Counted from the first letter of the stretch, positions 51,644 through 61,530 are shown. The stretch is DNA of 64,000 nt from CAWKKW01 sp963850345 (GCA_963850345.1 CAWKKW010000008.1:62001-126000), one strand, 5' to 3'. Numbers and translations are program-made. Notes: a model not told the origin generated them from the letters alone.

Positions 51644-52897
51644 CTAGCTATAGCGCAGCCATCGCAGCATCTCTGGGAGCGTCGCGCGTTTGCCGTACAT
51701 CAGAATCCCGACCCGGTACAGGCGCGCTGCGATCCAGAGCACGATGTAAATGGTCACGATCATGATCGCGATCGAGAGCCCAATCTGCCACGCCGGGGGG
51801 AACTCCGAGGCCATGCGCAGGAACATGGTAATGGGCGTACAGGGCGGGAACATCGAGATCGCCACCGAGGCAATGGAGTTCGGATTGCTCACGATGTAGG
51901 TGATCATGCCGAAGCTCAACCAGATGGGCAGAGCCGCCAGCGGACTGTATTGCTGCAGCTCCTGTTCGGTATTGACCGTCGAGGCGAGCCCGGCAAACAA
52001 CGCACTGTACAGCACGTAGCCCAGCAGAAAGTAAACGCAAAACAAGGCGATCTGTACCGGAGAGATCGAGTGCAAATCGAACCCGCCGGACATCATCCGC
52101 GACGCCAGCGCGGTCCCGGCAAACAAGCTCGCTCCAACAATCCAGATACTGATCTGGGTAATGCCTACTGCCCCCACGCCGATCAGTTTCCCCGCGAGCA
52201 GGTCGCCCGGCTTCACCGAGGCCAGCATCACTTCAAAGATGCGCGAGGTCTTCTCCTGAATAACCGACCTTCCCACATTCATCCCATACATCACCACGGT
52301 GAAGGAAAGCAGGAACGCCATCAGGTATGCAGCCCAGAAGGTGCCCACTGCGTTGCTGTTGGTGGTCTTGCCGGTCTTGTCGAGGCGCTTGGTGTGAATC
52401 TTGATGTCCTGGGTCAATGCGGCGATCTCGGTCGATGACATGCCCCTCGAGGCCAGCCGCTGCTGCATCATGGATCGCGTCAATGCATCGGTAAGCCTGC
52501 CCACCATGGTGAAATCGCCAGAGGACAGCGACTCATACGTGCCTGTGGGCTGCGAATTCCCCACACCCGGTTCAATCCACAGGTAGCCATCCAGCTCCTT
52601 GCGGATGACCCGCTGCCTCAACTGGTCACGATCGGCTTCGGCGGCCGGGGCGAGAAGTTCGACAGTGCTGTGGGCCTCTGCATCGTTGAGTAACTGCTGC
52701 TGTACTTTTTCCGCCAGGGCGCGATCGCTCGAAGCGACCACCAGGTGCTTCCCGGTTCCGGAGTTCTTTCCCGCGAGATAGCCGATGCCCACAATCATGG
52801 CGAAGAGCAATGGCACCAGGACCGTCGTGATCTTGAACGCCTTGCCCCGAATCTGTTCCAGATACTCGCGCTTGGCGATCAGCCAGGTGTTACGCAT
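51644..52897 (-). CDS. ABC-2 type transporter permease (NatB-like)
   Basis: A 417-residue permease. One helix at 22-42 (ITTVLVPLLFAMIVGIGYLAG) is followed by a large extracytoplasmic domain, then five to six helices from about 190 on (FWAAYLMAFLLSFTVVMYGMNVGRSVIQEKTSRIFEVMLASVKPGDLLAGK, the ABC-2 signature). The arrangement is that of NatB sodium-export permeases. It overlaps the ATPase gene by eight bases. Substrate not provable; sodium, drug or peptide export are all possible. Confidence 0.88.
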   Translation of the reverse strand: MRNTWLIAKREYLEQIRGKAFKITTVLVPLLFAMIVGIGYLAGKNSGTGKHLVVASSDRALAEKVQQQLLNDAEAHSTVELLAPAAEADRDQLRQRVIRKELDGYLWIEPGVGNSQPTGTYESLSSGDFTMVGRLTDALTRSMMQQRLASRGMSSTEIAALTQDIKIHTKRLDKTGKTTNSNAVGTFWAAYLMAFLLSFTVVMYGMNVGRSVIQEKTSRIFEVMLASVKPGDLLAGKLIGVGAVGITQISIWIVGASLFAGTALASRMMSGGFDLHSISPVQIALFCVYFLLGYVLYSALFAGLASTVNTEQELQQYSPLAALPIWLSFGMITYIVSNPNSIASVAISMFPPCTPITMFLRMASEFPPAWQIGLSIAIMIVTIYIVLWIAARLYRVGILMYGKRATLPEMLRWLRYS

Positions 52898-53792
52898 CGG
52901 CCTTGCCTCCTACCGTCTGGATGAAAATCTCTTCAAGGGAAGGCTCCATCAGTTCAAAGCGATAGATTCGGGCCTGCGCCGCCGCAGTGTGGAGCAACGC
53001 CTGAGAGTCCGCACCGTCCTTCAACTTGATCTCCGCATGGCCGGAGTAGTTGCGGAACTCCGCGATCGACTCGTGCTGCAGAAACCCGTCGTTTCCCTCA
53101 AATTCGATAATGACGCGGTTGCGTTCATAGCGCGACTTCACCTCGCGCATCGTTCCGGCCAGCACCGCCTCACCCCGATTGACCAGGCAAATCGAATCGC
53201 ACAATTTCTCTACCTGGTCCATGCGATGGGTCGAGAACAGGATCGCCTTTCCGTTCTTCTTCTCTTCCAGCAGCGTGTCCTGCAGCAGCGTGGCATTCAC
53301 TGGATCGAGCCCGGAAAAAGGCTCGTCCATGATGATCAGCTCCGGCTCATGCAACATGGTGGCGATGAACTGGATCTTCTGCTGCATGCCCTTGGAGAGC
53401 TCTTCGGTCTTCTTATCCATCGATTCTGCGATCTGCATCTTCTCGCACCAGAAGCGCGCACGTTTGCCAGCGGTAGCGGCGTCGAGGCCGTGCAGTTCTC
53501 CCATGAAGACGATCTGGTCGATGACCTTCATCTTTTTGTAGAGACCCCGTTCTTCGGGCAGATAGCCCACCCGGGCAAGGCTCTCGCGGCTGAATGGCTT
53601 CCCGAACAGGCTTACGGTGCCGGAATCCGGCATGGTGATGCCGACCATCATGCGAATGCTTGAGGTTTTCCCCGCTCCGTTCGGTCCCAGCAGGCCAAAC
53701 ATGGCACCGGATTCAATCCGGAAGCTGAGTTCTTTGACGGCTACCTTGTTTTCATAAGACTTGGAAATCTGGTCTAGTTCTACAACTGCCAT
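52890..53792 (-). CDS. ABC transporter ATP-binding protein (NatA-like)
   Basis: A 300-residue ATPase. Walker A GPNGAGKTS, Q-loop GYLPEERGLY, signature LSKGMQQK and Walker B LIIMDEPFSGLDP are followed by the H-loop FSTHRMDQ. Residues about 215-300 form a C-terminal extension with DUF4162-like character, ending near LMEPSLEEIFI. GGAGAG lies just upstream of ATG 53792. It pairs with the overlapping permease. It is divergent from the stress-protein-like gene. Confidence 0.92.
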   Translation of the reverse strand: MAVVELDQISKSYENKVAVKELSFRIESGAMFGLLGPNGAGKTSSIRMMVGITMPDSGTVSLFGKPFSRESLARVGYLPEERGLYKKMKVIDQIVFMGELHGLDAATAGKRARFWCEKMQIAESMDKKTEELSKGMQQKIQFIATMLHEPELIIMDEPFSGLDPVNATLLQDTLLEEKKNGKAILFSTHRMDQVEKLCDSICLVNRGEAVLAGTMREVKSRYERNRVIIEFEGNDGFLQHESIAEFRNYSGHAEIKLKDGADSQALLHTAAAQARIYRFELMEPSLEEIFIQTVGGKADA

Positions 53793-53935
53793 GAACTCTC
53801 CGGATGGAAACGTCCGTAGTCTAGCAGAGCCCCTGCACGCCTACGCCTGGGTTGGATCGCAAAGTCCTGCCAGGTTCACGGTCTGGCATATGGATCTTGA
53901 CTGTTCCCGCTCTCGCAGCATCCCATATCTCTGTT

Positions 53936-54508
53936 ATGAACAGCCGAGACGAAGAGAGACTTGCCGCACACGTCGACCGCCCCGCAGGTACACACACGTC
54001 CCCGTACGGACTGGTCGCAGCCCTCTTTCAAGAGAGGAAACATGCCACCGACGCCATCTCCGATCTGATCGAAGCCGGATTTCCGGGACGCAACATCCGG
54101 CTTGCCTACGCGTTTGATGACCCCACGTTCGCGGTACATCCGAACGCGGCGGAGCTCAAAGGCCCTGACATCCAGGCAGCGGACGGCCACTCGCTTCGCT
54201 GGAGGATGAGGCACAAGTTCGAAGATGACCTGCACAAGCGAGGCGCCGATCAGCTATCCGGTGAGGACGCGGATGACTCGCATGCCCATCAACCACCCTA
54301 TGAGCAGGTGACTCTCCATGACACCCTCGCTGGGCTGGGAGTGATGGAAGACAGGATCACGCTGCTAAACCGTGAGATTGGTCCCACGGGCGCATTCCTG
54401 CTGGTGGACGGAAGTCACAGGTGGAAGGACGTGGTCGCCATTGTCGAGCGAAACTGCGGGGATATCCGCACGGATACAGCGACCGAGCAGTCTCACTCCA
54501 ATCTGTGA
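53936..54508 (+). CDS. General-stress-protein 17M/YflT-like domain protein
   Basis: A 190-residue soluble protein. Residues about 17-45 (VAALFQERKHATDAISDLIEAGFPGRNIRLAY) match the YflT/general stress protein 17M domain. The second half (LAGLGVMEDRITLLNREIGPTGAFLLVDG) repeats the same beta-alpha-beta style, and a His/Asp-rich linker joins them. I chose ATG 53936; the frame is open to 53852. The molecular role of this domain is not known. It is followed after 91 bases by recG on the same strand. Confidence 0.62.
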   Translation: MNSRDEERLAAHVDRPAGTHTSPYGLVAALFQERKHATDAISDLIEAGFPGRNIRLAYAFDDPTFAVHPNAAELKGPDIQAADGHSLRWRMRHKFEDDLHKRGADQLSGEDADDSHAHQPPYEQVTLHDTLAGLGVMEDRITLLNREIGPTGAFLLVDGSHRWKDVVAIVERNCGDIRTDTATEQSHSNL

Positions 54509-54599
54509 AGGGCCGCCGCCATTCCCGTTCCGGTGTGCGGTAGTCGACAGGCCTGAAGCGCCGGCCCGGGGCGGCTGCACTGCTGCTAGCATCGTTGCT

Positions 54600-56855
54600 G
54601 TGCTCTCGCTCGATACATCGGTCAAGTTCGTCAAGGGTGTCGGTCCGCGCATCGCCGAGACCCTTGCCGAGAAGAACATCGCCACCGTAGAAGACCTGCT
54701 GTACCACCTTCCCTTCCGCCACGAAGATCGCCTGCATCCGCGCCCGATCGAAGAGCTAGTTCCGGGAGAGATGGCTAGCGTCATCGGCGAGGTGCGTGGT
54801 TCAGTCCTTCTACGTACCCGCAGTATGCCCATCTTTGAGATGACCGTTGGGCAGAGTCTCTCCTCGCTGAAATGCATGTGGTTTCACGGCACGTATCTCA
54901 AAGACAAGTTCCAGTGCGGCCAGATGGTCGCGCTTTACGGTAAGGTGGAGTCCTCCAAATCCAAGCGCGGCTTCAAGATGATCCAGCCGCAGTTTGAATT
55001 GTTGCCCACCGATCACGACGACGAGGACAGCCGGCTGCTCGAGGTCGGCCGCATCACCCCGGTGTATGAATCGCTGGGCGGCAGCAAGCTGGCCTCGCGG
55101 TGGTTGCGACGGGTGATCTATGGGCTACTCGAAAAACTAAAGGGATGTATCCCCGAGACCCTTCCCCGAGCACTGCGGGATCGTCTCGGCATGCCCAGCC
55201 GCGAGGAGGCGCTACGGCAGGTGCATTTCCCGGTCGCTGGAACGCCGATGGCGCACCTGCAGGCGTGGTCTACCCCCGCACATAAGCGGCTGATCTTTGA
55301 GGAGCTCTTCTACCTGGAGCTTGGGTTGGAGCTGAAGCGCCGCCGCTTTCGCGAGCGTGCCGGCATCGCCTTTGGTACCGACGAGAAGGTTCGGGCAGCC
55401 ATCCGGCAGGTGCTCCCATTCCATCCCACGGCTGCACAAAAGCGGTCGCTGGGCGAGATCGTGGCGGACATGAAGCGTCCCAGCCCAATGCGCCGCCTGC
55501 TGCAAGGAGACGTCGGCTCCGGCAAGACCATCGTGGCCCTCCAGGCGATGCTGGTTGCCATCGAGAATGGCTACCAGGCGGCCCTGATGGCGCCCACGGA
55601 GATCCTTGCCACCCAGCACTACCTGGGAGCACGCAAGCTGCTGGAGCGCTCCGCCACCAAGGGTGGACGCCGCTACCGCGTTGCCCTGCTCACCGGATCG
55701 CTTGAAGAGGACCGCAAGCGCTCAGTGCGCGGCCAGATCTTTCGCGGAGAGGCCGACCTGGTCATCGGCACCCATGCCCTCATTGAAGAGAAGGTCGACT
55801 TCGCCAACCTGGGGCTGGTCGTCGTCGACGAGCAACACCGCTTCGGCGTGCTGCAGCGCTTTCGCCTTATGAAGAAGCCGAACGCCGCCGAACCCGACGT
55901 CCTGGTGATGACCGCGACTCCAATTCCGCGCACGCTCGCGCTCTCGCTTTACGGCGATCTCGACTTGAGTGTGCTTGACGAACTGCCGCCCGGCCGTACG
56001 CCCATCGTCACCCGTCAATTGGCGGATGATCGTGCCGCGGAAGTGTGGGAGTTCGTGCGCAAACAGGTCAAGCTGGGTCATCAAGCGTACGTCGTTTATC
56101 CGGTAATTGAAGGACCCAAAGACGACCAGCCGGAGCTCGATTTCGCCCAGGCCGAGCCGATCGAGGTTCCCGAGCCCAGGAGCCGGGCGAAGAAGCCCAA
56201 GACTTCGACCAAGCCTGGATCTCTGTTTCAGGAGAAGCCCACTCTCAAATCGGCGATCAGCATGTTTGAAAGTCTGCGGAGCAAGGAACTTGCGGGTTTG
56301 CGCCTCGGCCTGCTCCATGGACGGCTGGATGCCGATGAGAAGGAAATCATCATGCGGCAATTTCAACGAGGCGAGATTGACGTGCTGATCGCGACGACGG
56401 TCATCGAGGTCGGCGTCGATGTGCCGAACTCGACCGTGATGGTGATCGAACACGCGGAACGTTTCGGCCTGGCGCAGCTACACCAGCTTCGGGGCCGAGT
56501 AGGCCGAGGCGCGGCCAAGTCGTACTGCATCCTGATGACTGGTGGCAAGCTTTCTCCTCAGGGAGAGGAGCGGCTGGCGGCCATGGTGCGCACCCAGGAC
56601 GGCTTCGAACTGGCCGAGCTGGATTTGCAGCTTCGAGGGCCGGGCGAGTTTTTCGGCACACGCCAGGCGGGACTTCCCGACTTCCGCGTGGCCAACCTGG
56701 TGCGGGATCGCGCGCTGCTTGAGTTGGCAAAGGAAGAGTCCTCGCGATTCGTTCAGCAGGGGGAGTCTGAAGCTTCAGAGGAAGAGAAGGCGCGCGTCTG
56801 GGCCCGTTTACGCGAGGCATGGCAGCGCCGTTATGGATTGGTGGAAGCCGGTTAG
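54600..56855 (+). CDS. recG: ATP-dependent DNA helicase RecG
   Basis: A 751-residue branch-migration helicase. The N-terminal wedge domain starts VKFVKGVGPRIAETLAEKNI with the HLPFRHEDR motif. Walker A is GDVGSGKTIVA near 302, motif II VVDEQHRFG (DEQH), motif III MTATPIPRTLALSLYGD and motif VI QLRGRVGRG. The C-terminal LQLRGPGEFFGTRQAGLPDF is typical. About 50 extra residues rich in Pro/Glu/Lys (near 505-555) are inserted between helicase domains, after YVVYPVIE. The frame opens at 54372; I start at GTG 54600, where family similarity begins. It rescues stalled forks. Confidence 0.96.
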   Translation: MLSLDTSVKFVKGVGPRIAETLAEKNIATVEDLLYHLPFRHEDRLHPRPIEELVPGEMASVIGEVRGSVLLRTRSMPIFEMTVGQSLSSLKCMWFHGTYLKDKFQCGQMVALYGKVESSKSKRGFKMIQPQFELLPTDHDDEDSRLLEVGRITPVYESLGGSKLASRWLRRVIYGLLEKLKGCIPETLPRALRDRLGMPSREEALRQVHFPVAGTPMAHLQAWSTPAHKRLIFEELFYLELGLELKRRRFRERAGIAFGTDEKVRAAIRQVLPFHPTAAQKRSLGEIVADMKRPSPMRRLLQGDVGSGKTIVALQAMLVAIENGYQAALMAPTEILATQHYLGARKLLERSATKGGRRYRVALLTGSLEEDRKRSVRGQIFRGEADLVIGTHALIEEKVDFANLGLVVVDEQHRFGVLQRFRLMKKPNAAEPDVLVMTATPIPRTLALSLYGDLDLSVLDELPPGRTPIVTRQLADDRAAEVWEFVRKQVKLGHQAYVVYPVIEGPKDDQPELDFAQAEPIEVPEPRSRAKKPKTSTKPGSLFQEKPTLKSAISMFESLRSKELAGLRLGLLHGRLDADEKEIIMRQFQRGEIDVLIATTVIEVGVDVPNSTVMVIEHAERFGLAQLHQLRGRVGRGAAKSYCILMTGGKLSPQGEERLAAMVRTQDGFELAELDLQLRGPGEFFGTRQAGLPDFRVANLVRDRALLELAKEESSRFVQQGESEASEEEKARVWARLREAWQRRYGLVEAG

Positions 56856-56914
56856 CTGGGCTAGATCGGACCGGCAATCCGCAAGACCCGATCTGCGCAT
56901 CTCCGGAGAAATCC

Positions 56915-57274
56915 CTAGCCGAGTCCGCGTCCCAATTCTGCGATGCCGGTCCCAATCTCGTCGGGGCGAATCCTGAGATCGACGCGCGCCAGGTCAAACC
57001 GCGATTCGCTGTTCATGTTCTGCGTGCATTGGCACAGATCCGCCAGTTGGAGGTGCGAGGCATGGCTCAGCTCCAACCCTGCCGCGATCAGGTAGGTATA
57101 CATCTCGATACACTCCCTGCGCTCGAACTCGAAGCTGATCTCGGCTCCGCCCTCGTCCCACAATGTGCGCGAAAGCACCCATCCTCCGCCGCCCACGATC
57201 GCTCCGGTCAACAGCTTCAGGACTGTCTCCGAGTCGTCCGCGCATCGTGCTGCCAGTTTTAGTTCCCGGTTCAT
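56915..57274 (-). CDS. Hypothetical protein
   Basis: A 119-residue soluble protein of a family I do not recognise. It has an N-terminal helical part with a Gly-rich turn (LLTGAIVGGGGWVLSR) and an acidic FEFERRECIEMYTYLIAAGLELS segment, then a C-terminal half ending GIAELGRGLG. GAAGG lies five bases before the ATG, a good ribosome site, and codon use resembles the neighbours, so I think it is real. It lies between recG and acpS on the opposite strand. Confidence 0.6.
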   Translation of the reverse strand: MNRELKLAARCADDSETVLKLLTGAIVGGGGWVLSRTLWDEGGAEISFEFERRECIEMYTYLIAAGLELSHASHLQLADLCQCTQNMNSESRFDLARVDLRIRPDEIGTGIAELGRGLG

Positions 57275-57401
57275 GGCCGCCCTTCGTTGTTCTGATCGGA
57301 GGAAAAGGCGGATTTGATCACTGGATGTTCCCGGTACTTCGGTGACTTACCGTACCTGATCGGGCAACTCGTCTCTCCCGATGTGGTACCGTGCTGGCAG
57401 G

Positions 57402-57779
57402 ATGCTGCTCGGCACGGGTGTCGACCTGGTTGAAATTGCGCGGATTGCCGCCTCAATCGACCGCTACGGCGATCGCTTTCTGCGGCGGGTCTTCACTGCG
57501 GGCGAGATCGCCTATTGCCAGCGCAAGCGCAATTTCGCCGAAAGCTTTGCTGCTCGCTTTGCCGCCAAAGAGGCGGGAGCCAAGGCGCTGGGAACTGGCA
57601 TCCACCATGGCGTGACCTGGACCGAACTGGAGGTTCGGCGATTGCAGGGACAGCGGCCCACGCTGCACATGCAGGGCCGGGCTCTCCATTTTGCCGAAGC
57701 GATGGGTGTCCGCCATACAGCGCTGTCGCTGACGCACACCGGTGCACTGGCCATGGCCATCGTTCATCTGGAGGACTGA
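57402..57779 (+). CDS. acpS: Holo-[acyl-carrier-protein] synthase
   Basis: A 125-residue enzyme that moves 4'-phosphopantetheine from CoA to ACP. The magnesium aspartate is in LLGTGVDLVEIARI, the catalytic Glu in FAARFAAKEAGAKALGTG, and HTALSLTHTGALAMAIV is the C-terminal signature. The frame starts at 57381; I use ATG 57402, where the family begins. It has normal length. Not linked to fatty-acid genes here. Confidence 0.93.
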   Translation: MLLGTGVDLVEIARIAASIDRYGDRFLRRVFTAGEIAYCQRKRNFAESFAARFAAKEAGAKALGTGIHHGVTWTELEVRRLQGQRPTLHMQGRALHFAEAMGVRHTALSLTHTGALAMAIVHLED

Positions 57780-57969
57780 GAGGATGGATGGGGTGGTCTC
57801 GCGCGGGCCTTCGATGCCGCAACACTCTGGCGATTCTGCAACGATCCGCAAGTTCCGTTCATCCAACGAGCGAAACGTAATGTTGCAGTTGCATTGGAAT
57901 GCCGCCACTGTTTGGTATCCTCACCGCAGCGGTCGGTGCACAGTCCCAAGTCTGTTCAGAAGGTAGCCT

Positions 57970-59046
57970 TTGCCCAGTCAGAAGGAAGTCCAGTGGTCCC
58001 AGTTGAAAGTCGGTGTGGTGGTGATCGTCGCTCTGGCGGCGCTGACCGGGCTTATCTTCCTGATGTCGGGGAATACCGGTGGCTTCTTCTCCGGTAAGCT
58101 GACGCTCCGCTCCTACTTCGAGAATTCCGCAGGATTGAAGATTGGCGCGCCCGTCAATCTTGAAGGCGTGACTGTCGGCACCGTGAAAACGGTTCGGATC
58201 GTCCCTGAACGGAAGCTGACGCCGGTCGAAGTCACGATGCGGATCAGCAAGAACTTCGCTCCGGCCATCCGAGCGGATTCCAAATGCAGCCTTGAGACTG
58301 TGGGCGTGCTGGGTGACACGGTCGTCGATATCGACAGCAAGAAGGCTACCGGCGCTCCGATTCAGGACCAGGCTGAGATGCAGACGAACGAAACCCCGAA
58401 CCTGAGCGACGTGATTAAGTCCAGCCAGGGAACGATCGAACAGCTGAATACGATTCTCGCCAAGGTCGACAACCTGGTCGACTCGCTGAACAACGGAAAG
58501 GGTTCCATCGGGCAGCTCATCAATGATCCCGCGCTCTATAACAAGGCGGTCGCGACCTTTACCCAGCTTCAGGGCCTGGTGGATCAGATCAGCAACGGCA
58601 GGGGCTCCATCGGCAAACTTATCTCCGACGACACGCTCTATAACCGTGCAAACGCCACGGTCGGCAAGCTCGAGAACATCAGCACCCAACTTGATAATGG
58701 CCAGGGCTCCCTCGGCAAGCTGTTGAAGGATGATTCCCTTTACCGAAATCTGAACCAATCAGTCGCCGGTGCCAATCAACTGCTGGCCGATATCAATGCC
58801 GGCAAGGGCGGCCTCGGCATGATCGCCAAGGATCCTAAATTCGCCAAGAAGCTTGAAGATACGGTGACTCGGTTGAATTCCATCCTGGCGCGCATCGACA
58901 ACGGCGAAGGCACCATGGGCCAGTTGGTCCGAAATCCCTCGATCTATAACAATACCGACCAGATGCTGACGGAGACCCGCGGATTAGTGGCGGCGATTCG
59001 AGAGAACCCGAAAAAATACCTGACCTTCCACGTCAAGGTGTTCTGA
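57970..59046 (+). CDS. MlaD/MCE-domain protein with 34-residue C-terminal repeats
   Basis: A 358-residue inner-membrane-anchored periplasmic protein. TM is 14-33, followed by an MCE domain at about 43-125 (FENSAGLKIGAPVNLEGVTVGTVKTV). From residue 150 it is helical with five copies of an NG-x-G-(S/T)-x-G element at 175, 209, 243, 277 and 311: exactly 34 residues apart. Each is followed by a (D/N)P- or DD-containing helix start. MCE proteins carry lipids between membranes. No MlaE/MlaF genes are adjacent. The start is TTG 57970, with AAGG six bases ahead. The repeats suggest a long helical needle or tube. Confidence 0.88.
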   Translation: MPSQKEVQWSQLKVGVVVIVALAALTGLIFLMSGNTGGFFSGKLTLRSYFENSAGLKIGAPVNLEGVTVGTVKTVRIVPERKLTPVEVTMRISKNFAPAIRADSKCSLETVGVLGDTVVDIDSKKATGAPIQDQAEMQTNETPNLSDVIKSSQGTIEQLNTILAKVDNLVDSLNNGKGSIGQLINDPALYNKAVATFTQLQGLVDQISNGRGSIGKLISDDTLYNRANATVGKLENISTQLDNGQGSLGKLLKDDSLYRNLNQSVAGANQLLADINAGKGGLGMIAKDPKFAKKLEDTVTRLNSILARIDNGEGTMGQLVRNPSIYNNTDQMLTETRGLVAAIRENPKKYLTFHVKVF

Positions 59047-59372
59047 TCTTCAGGCACTAGAGCAAGCTCACTCGTGTTTTGGATGCGCCGTCTGGTCACG
59101 CTTGACCGGAACGCGCCCTCTCGCAACTACACTCCGACAACCTGCCCCCTTGGCGTCAACCGTGCCACTGGCGTCCGGCCCTGCGCTGCGCCTCTCCCTG
59201 CAGGAGTGTTACTCTTCCTACGAAGATCACCGCTGCCGGCGGGGTCGGCCGCACGATTCCCACAGGTCTCAGCTCATTTCGATGGACCTGACATCTTTGC
59301 CGCTCCGTCGCACAGTTTCTTCAGAACGAGCGCCCGCTTCACGCCGGCGGGACTGTCTAATTCAGGAGAGAT
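59047..59372 (+). other. Intergenic region before M13 peptidase
   Basis: A 326-base gap. Apart from the AGGAGAGAT ribosome site at its end I see no terminator, repeat or protein frame with a start signal. It probably contains the peptidase promoter, but no hexamers stood out enough to mark. Confidence 0.5.
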
Positions 59373-61466
59373 ATGCAACCCATCAGAATCGCCTCGGTAT
59401 TGCTGCTTTGCACCGGATTCGCAGTGGCCCAGAGCAACCTGCCTACCCCCACTTCCACCATTGCCGCGGACATTCCTACATCCGGTTCGCCGACGGAGCC
59501 GAAGACGCCGCACAGCTTCGATCTCACGGCGATCGACAAGTCCGCCGACCCCTGCACGAACTTCTACCAGTACGCCTGCGGCAACTGGAGAAAGAACAAT
59601 CCGATTCCCAGCGACCAGGTTCGATGGGGCCGCTTCAACGAGCTCACAGAACATAACCGGTATCTGCTCTACACCGAGTTGAAGAGCGCCAGTGAGCCCA
59701 ACTCGAGCCGCAGTCCACTGGAGCAAAAATATGGCGACTTCTTCGCCGCGTGCATGAACCAGGAGCAAGTCGACGCCAAGGGCGACCAGCCGATTCAGCC
59801 GCTGCTCAAGCAGGTCGATTCGCTCTCGGACAAGAAGCAGATTGCTCACCTGGTCGCGCAGTTCCAAAGCGAGAATGCGATTGGGGCGTTCTTCCGCTTC
59901 GGCTCCGAGCAGGATGCCAAGGACTCCACCAAACAGATTGCCGTGACTTTCCAGGGTGGCCTGTCGCTACCCGATCGGGATTACTACCTGGCAGACGATG
60001 CGCGGCTTGCCAAGATTCGCGACCAGTACAAAGAGTACGTGGTGAACATGTTCAAGCTGCTGGGCGACCCTGACGAGAAGGCCGCCGCGGAAGCCAAGAA
60101 CGTGATCGACATTGAGACGGCGTTGGCCAAGGGCTCCATGCCGCGCGTAGACATGCGCGATCCGGACAAGATCTATCACCCGACGCCGGTTTCCGGTTTA
60201 AAGACTTTGGTGCCGAGCTTTGATTGGACGACGTTTCTCTCTGACATCCACGTCAGCAGCATCGAAAGCCTGAACATCGGTACGCCTGACTACTTCAAGA
60301 CCATGAATCAGGTGATCAGCGATAACAACCTGGACGCGCTGAAGAGCTACCTCCGGTTCCACATTGCCAACAGCACGGCTCCCTATCTTTCACAAAAATT
60401 CTTTGACGCGAACTTCCAGTTTTTTGGTCATGAGCTGAATGGGCAGGAACAGCCGACCCCTCGCTGGAAGCGGTGCACTGCGCTGACGGACCGTTCGCTC
60501 GGCGAAGCTGTGGGTCAGGACTGGGTCAAGAAGAACTTTCCACCCGACGCGAAGGCCAACATGGAAAGGCTGGTCACCGCGCTCAAGACCGCACTCGATG
60601 AAGACATCAAAGCCTTGCCCTGGATGACGGCAGAGACCAAGAAACAGGCTGAAGAAAAGTTGAACAACTTCCGTCAGAAGATCGGCTACCCGGAGTCCTG
60701 GCGCGACTATACGTCAGTCCAGATTCGCCGCGACGATCTGCTGGGGAACCTGCAGCGGGCCAATGCTTTTGAGTATTTCCGCGATCTGAACAAGATCGGC
60801 AAGCCTGTGGATGAGAAGGAGTGGGGCATGACTCCTCCTACCGTCAACGCCTACTACGACCCGAGCATGAACGACATCAACTTTCCGGCGGGTATTCTGC
60901 AGCCGCCATTCTTTGACAACTCCAAAGATCCGGCGGTGAACTTTGGCGGGATCGGCGTCGTCATCGGGCACGAAATGACCCACGGTTTTGACGACGAGGG
61001 CAGCAGGTTCGACGGCAAAGGCAACCTGCGCGAGTGGTGGACACCGGAGGATCGCAAGGCCTTCACGCAGCGCACGGATTGCGAAGTCAACGAGTACGGA
61101 AACTTCGAGTCCGTCCCCGGCCAGAAGCTGAACGGCAAGCTCACGCTGGGCGAGAATACCGCCGACAACGGCGGCATTCGGATCGCTTACCAGGCCTTGC
61201 TCGAGACGCTGGCGGCACAAGGCGCAAAGGAGGACCAGAAGATCGACGGCTACACCCCGGCGCAGCGGTTCTTCATCTCCTTCGGCCAAGTGTGGTGTCA
61301 GAATGCGACCGACCAGTCCTCAAGGGTCCTGGCCAGAACCGATCCCCACTCGCCGGGCGAATGGCGCGTGAATGGCGTGGTCCAGAACTTCGAGGAGTTC
61401 GGAAAGGCCTTCAGTTGCAAGAAGGGCCAGCCGATGACGCCCGAGAACTCGTGCCGCGTCTGGTAA
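59373..61466 (+). CDS. M13 (neprilysin-family) zinc metallopeptidase, exported
   Basis: A 697-residue protein with signal peptide (IASVLLLCTGFAVAQ) and a short Ser/Thr/Pro linker. The M13 N-terminal part follows (DLTAIDKSADPCTNFYQYACGNW). Zinc and catalysis come from VIGHEMTHGFDD (HExxH, about residue 530) and LGENTADNGGI (ExxxD). NAYYDPSMNDINFPAGILQPPFF and the terminal CRVW are also diagnostic. It cleaves oligopeptides in the periplasm or outside. AGGAG lies four bases before the ATG. A terminator follows 27 bases after the stop. Confidence 0.95.
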   Translation: MQPIRIASVLLLCTGFAVAQSNLPTPTSTIAADIPTSGSPTEPKTPHSFDLTAIDKSADPCTNFYQYACGNWRKNNPIPSDQVRWGRFNELTEHNRYLLYTELKSASEPNSSRSPLEQKYGDFFAACMNQEQVDAKGDQPIQPLLKQVDSLSDKKQIAHLVAQFQSENAIGAFFRFGSEQDAKDSTKQIAVTFQGGLSLPDRDYYLADDARLAKIRDQYKEYVVNMFKLLGDPDEKAAAEAKNVIDIETALAKGSMPRVDMRDPDKIYHPTPVSGLKTLVPSFDWTTFLSDIHVSSIESLNIGTPDYFKTMNQVISDNNLDALKSYLRFHIANSTAPYLSQKFFDANFQFFGHELNGQEQPTPRWKRCTALTDRSLGEAVGQDWVKKNFPPDAKANMERLVTALKTALDEDIKALPWMTAETKKQAEEKLNNFRQKIGYPESWRDYTSVQIRRDDLLGNLQRANAFEYFRDLNKIGKPVDEKEWGMTPPTVNAYYDPSMNDINFPAGILQPPFFDNSKDPAVNFGGIGVVIGHEMTHGFDDEGSRFDGKGNLREWWTPEDRKAFTQRTDCEVNEYGNFESVPGQKLNGKLTLGENTADNGGIRIAYQALLETLAAQGAKEDQKIDGYTPAQRFFISFGQVWCQNATDQSSRVLARTDPHSPGEWRVNGVVQNFEEFGKAFSCKKGQPMTPENSCRVW

Positions 61467-61493
61467 TCGCCGCAACACTCTGATTTAGAACAT

Positions 61494-61530
61494 GGCCCGG
61501 CACTCTTCCCAGGGGTGCCGGGCCTCTTTA
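61494..61530 (+). terminator. Rho-independent terminator after M13 peptidase
   Basis: A perfect ten-base GC-rich stem (GGCCCGGCAC at 61494-61503 with GTGCCGGGCC at 61515-61524), an eleven-base loop and a TCTTTA tail, 27 bases after the stop codon. Confidence 0.8.

Noticed and set aside
50843..52438. A 531-codon plus-strand frame across the acyltransferase and permease genes
   Set aside because: It spans two minus-strand genes and is rich in Arg, His, Gln and Pro without structure, typical of an antisense shadow.
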